Below, piece after piece: positions 5,355-6,037 of a stretch of 6,037 bases of DNA. Numbering within the stretch: position 1 is the stretch's first letter; each line of letters begins with the position of its first letter. Position numbers and translations under genes: made by a program. This DNA is from GCA-003244245 sp038276315. GTDB lineage: Bacteria > Actinomycetota > Actinomycetes > Mycobacteriales > Pseudonocardiaceae. The stretch is from the NCBI GenBank assembly GCA_038276315.1, contig JBBPZY010000308.1, forward strand, positions 1-6,037, given 5' to 3'. Under the pieces are notes generated by a model, which was not told the origin of the DNA, ran no database searches, and was given only the letters and a program-made list of their open reading frames with translations.

Positions 5355-5864
5355 ATGAACTCGTCGTCCTCGATACGCTCCGACGCCGAGCGTGCGGCCG
5401 CCTACGACAACTACGTGACCGAGACCAAGTCCGTCTACCACGAGTACGTGGCCGAATCTGCGGCTGCCTATCGGAACTATGTGGCAGGACTGTCCGCGGC
5501 GAAGGAGGCTGGAATGTCAGGTGCCAAGCGGACGGCGGAGTCGGAGTCGGAGTCGGAGTCGGCGGCTGCGTATCAGATGTGCGTGGCGAGGCTGGCTGCG
5601 GCGCGCGCGGCGGGGCTACCCGCGGCGCGGGCGGCCGGACTGGCTGCGGTGCGCGCGGCGCTTGCATACTGGAAGTACTTGGAGGGGCTGGCTGCGATAC
5701 GGGCGGCCGGGCCGCCAGACACTGAGCGGCCGGCCGACCCGTCGGGTGCTGAGCGCTCGGCGGCGGCCACCGCGGGCCTCACCGTCGAGGGGGAGGCTGC
5801 TCCCACAGCTGGGCGGTCACCGGCCGTGGAGGGAAAGGACCGCTCGCCGCCGCGTCGCCTGTGA
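5355..5864 (+). CDS. Unrecognised Ala-rich protein with 11- and 8-residue repeats
   Basis: I do not recognise this 169-residue protein. Three 11-residue units follow one another from Tyr17: YDNYVTETKSV, YHEYVAESAAA and YRNYVAGLSAA, with Tyr at 17, 28 and 39. Related YxxYV/YxxCV motifs return at 73 (YQMCV) and 105 (YWKYL). Residues 62-69 are (ES)4. Residues 80-119 are five 8-residue units of LAAxRAAG type, the fourth being AYWKYLEG. Residues 120-169 are rich in Pro, Ala and charge and probably disordered. There is no signal peptide or membrane segment, and the single Cys is residue 76. The 11-residue period suggests an extended helix with one sticky aromatic/Val stripe, as in hendecad coiled coils or lipid-surface helices; this is inference. 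The frame is open, codon use fits the genome, and it has its own Shine-Dalgarno, so it is likely real. It is alone between the phoU remnant and a possible next gene. Confidence 0.65.
   Translation: MNSSSSIRSDAERAAAYDNYVTETKSVYHEYVAESAAAYRNYVAGLSAAKEAGMSGAKRTAESESESESAAAYQMCVARLAAARAAGLPAARAAGLAAVRAALAYWKYLEGLAAIRAAGPPDTERPADPSGAERSAAATAGLTVEGEAAPTAGRSPAVEGKDRSPPRRL
5538..5561 (+). repeat. (GAGTCG)4 hexanucleotide repeat inside the repeat-protein gene
   Basis: Four perfect head-to-tail copies of GAGTCG encode (Glu-Ser)4, residues 62-69. Slippage would add or remove two residues without breaking the frame. It separates the Tyr-rich part from the Ala/Arg-rich part. Confidence 0.85.
5592..5711 (+). 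repeat. Five diverged 24-nt tandem units encoding LAAxRAAG-type octads
   Basis: The units start at 5592, 5616, 5640, 5664 and 5688. Their products are LAAARAAG, LPAARAAG, LAAVRAAL, AYWKYLEG and LAAIRAAG. Units 1, 2, 3 and 5 are close in DNA (CTGGCTGCGG.GCG.GCGGC type), which suggests tandem duplication followed by divergence; unit 4 keeps only the length. Confidence 0.6.
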
Positions 5865-5930
5865 TTGCCCTACCCGTACGTGACCGGGGCCAGAGACTGC
5901 TTGGGCTCAAACGGTCGTAGCGACAGACCA

Positions 5931-5963
5931 TTATCTTAGCAGATTTTGCTTCTGCTAAGGTAC
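5931..5963. repeat. Inverted repeat, 13-nt arms around 7 nt: terminator or recombination core site
   Basis: TTATCTTAGCAGA (5931-5943) and TCTGCTAAGGTAC (5951-5963) are inverted copies matching at 11 of 13 positions; the inner 9 pairs are perfect. The 7-nt spacer is TTTTGCT. It starts 66 nt after the stop of the repeat-protein gene. As RNA it gives a stable hairpin without a U-tract. As DNA, the 13-7-13 layout matches the geometry of tyrosine-recombinase core sites. The sequence alone does not decide between them. Confidence 0.45.
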
Positions 5964-5989
5964 CGCCTTTCCGGGGATCTTCTGGGGGG

Positions 5990-6037
5990 ATGATGGATGA
6001 GTGGGGCCGAGCCTTTGTGCGCCCAAGAACGGGAGAC
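5990..6037 (+). CDS. Possible start of a gene running off the window
   Basis: Two ATG codons (5990 and 5993) open a frame that stays open for the last 48 bases, MMDEWGRAFVRPRTGD. A G-rich run (GGGGGG, 5984-5989) precedes it. It touches the first ATG, so the second ATG has the better, though still short, spacing. Sixteen residues are too few to name a family. It lies 26 nt after the inverted repeat at 5931-5963. Confidence 0.3.
   Translation, partial: MMDEWGRAFVRPRTGD

Noticed and set aside
5538..5711. Possible CRISPR array in the repetitive part of the last gene
   Set aside because: The units are 6 and 24 nt, contiguous, in frame and without spacers, so they are coding repeats.
5341..5883. 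Frames antisense to, and shifted within, the repeat-protein gene
   Set aside because: Their Arg/Ser/Pro-rich products mirror the GC-rich repeats. The chosen frame alone has a Shine-Dalgarno and sensible amino acids.

Overview
The window reads as a piece of a high-GC actinobacterial genome in active decay. The evidence is GC-rich third codon positions, a PhoU resembling mycobacterial PhoY, a MetE with actinobacterial wording, and a leaderless -10/GTG arrangement. No marker fixes the genus. The density of broken genes suggests a pseudogene-rich lineage or a degenerate accessory region.

Left part (1-724, + strand): a frameshifted LysM-domain remnant ends at 340 and is followed at once by a perfect 19-bp hairpin. 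After it comes a stretch with, at most, a broken small CxxC-type protein. Positions 725-2444 (- strand) hold the remains of metE, cobalamin-independent methionine synthase. Roughly the first 160 residues are gone and two single-base frameshifts split the rest, yet all four zinc ligands are still encoded.

Centre (2544-3304, - strand): an apparently intact two-gene operon. A BrnT-like toxin candidate with a leaderless GTG start is followed, with an 8-bp overlap, by a ribbon-helix-helix antitoxin with a strong Shine-Dalgarno. A perfect 10-bp palindrome abuts the predicted -10 box and is a natural operator candidate. This is the only recognisable gene set here that looks functional, and it sits between wrecked housekeeping or transport genes. 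A small Cys-rich ORF starts divergently on the other strand, inside the palindrome.

Right part: positions 3641-4301 (- strand) are a heavily deleted ABC exporter (membrane segment plus ATPase, with the region after LSGG excised). It is joined to a truncated phoU (4388-4873, - strand) carrying an in-frame amber stop. A roughly 480-bp intergenic region with AT-rich patches follows. Then comes an intact-looking unrecognised gene (5355-5864, + strand) whose product is built of 11-residue Tyr/Val repeats passing into 8-residue Ala-rich repeats. It is followed by an inverted repeat of two 13-nt arms around 7 nt, which could be a terminator or a tyrosine-recombinase-type core site. A possible new gene starts at 5990 and runs off the end.

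The genes do not form a pathway. The theme is loss of ancestral functions (methionine synthesis, phosphate signalling, export, cell-wall binding) around a retained toxin-antitoxin module and a repeat-protein gene. No complete novel multi-gene system is evident; the repeat protein and the toxin with its extended N-terminus are the best candidates for undescribed biology.
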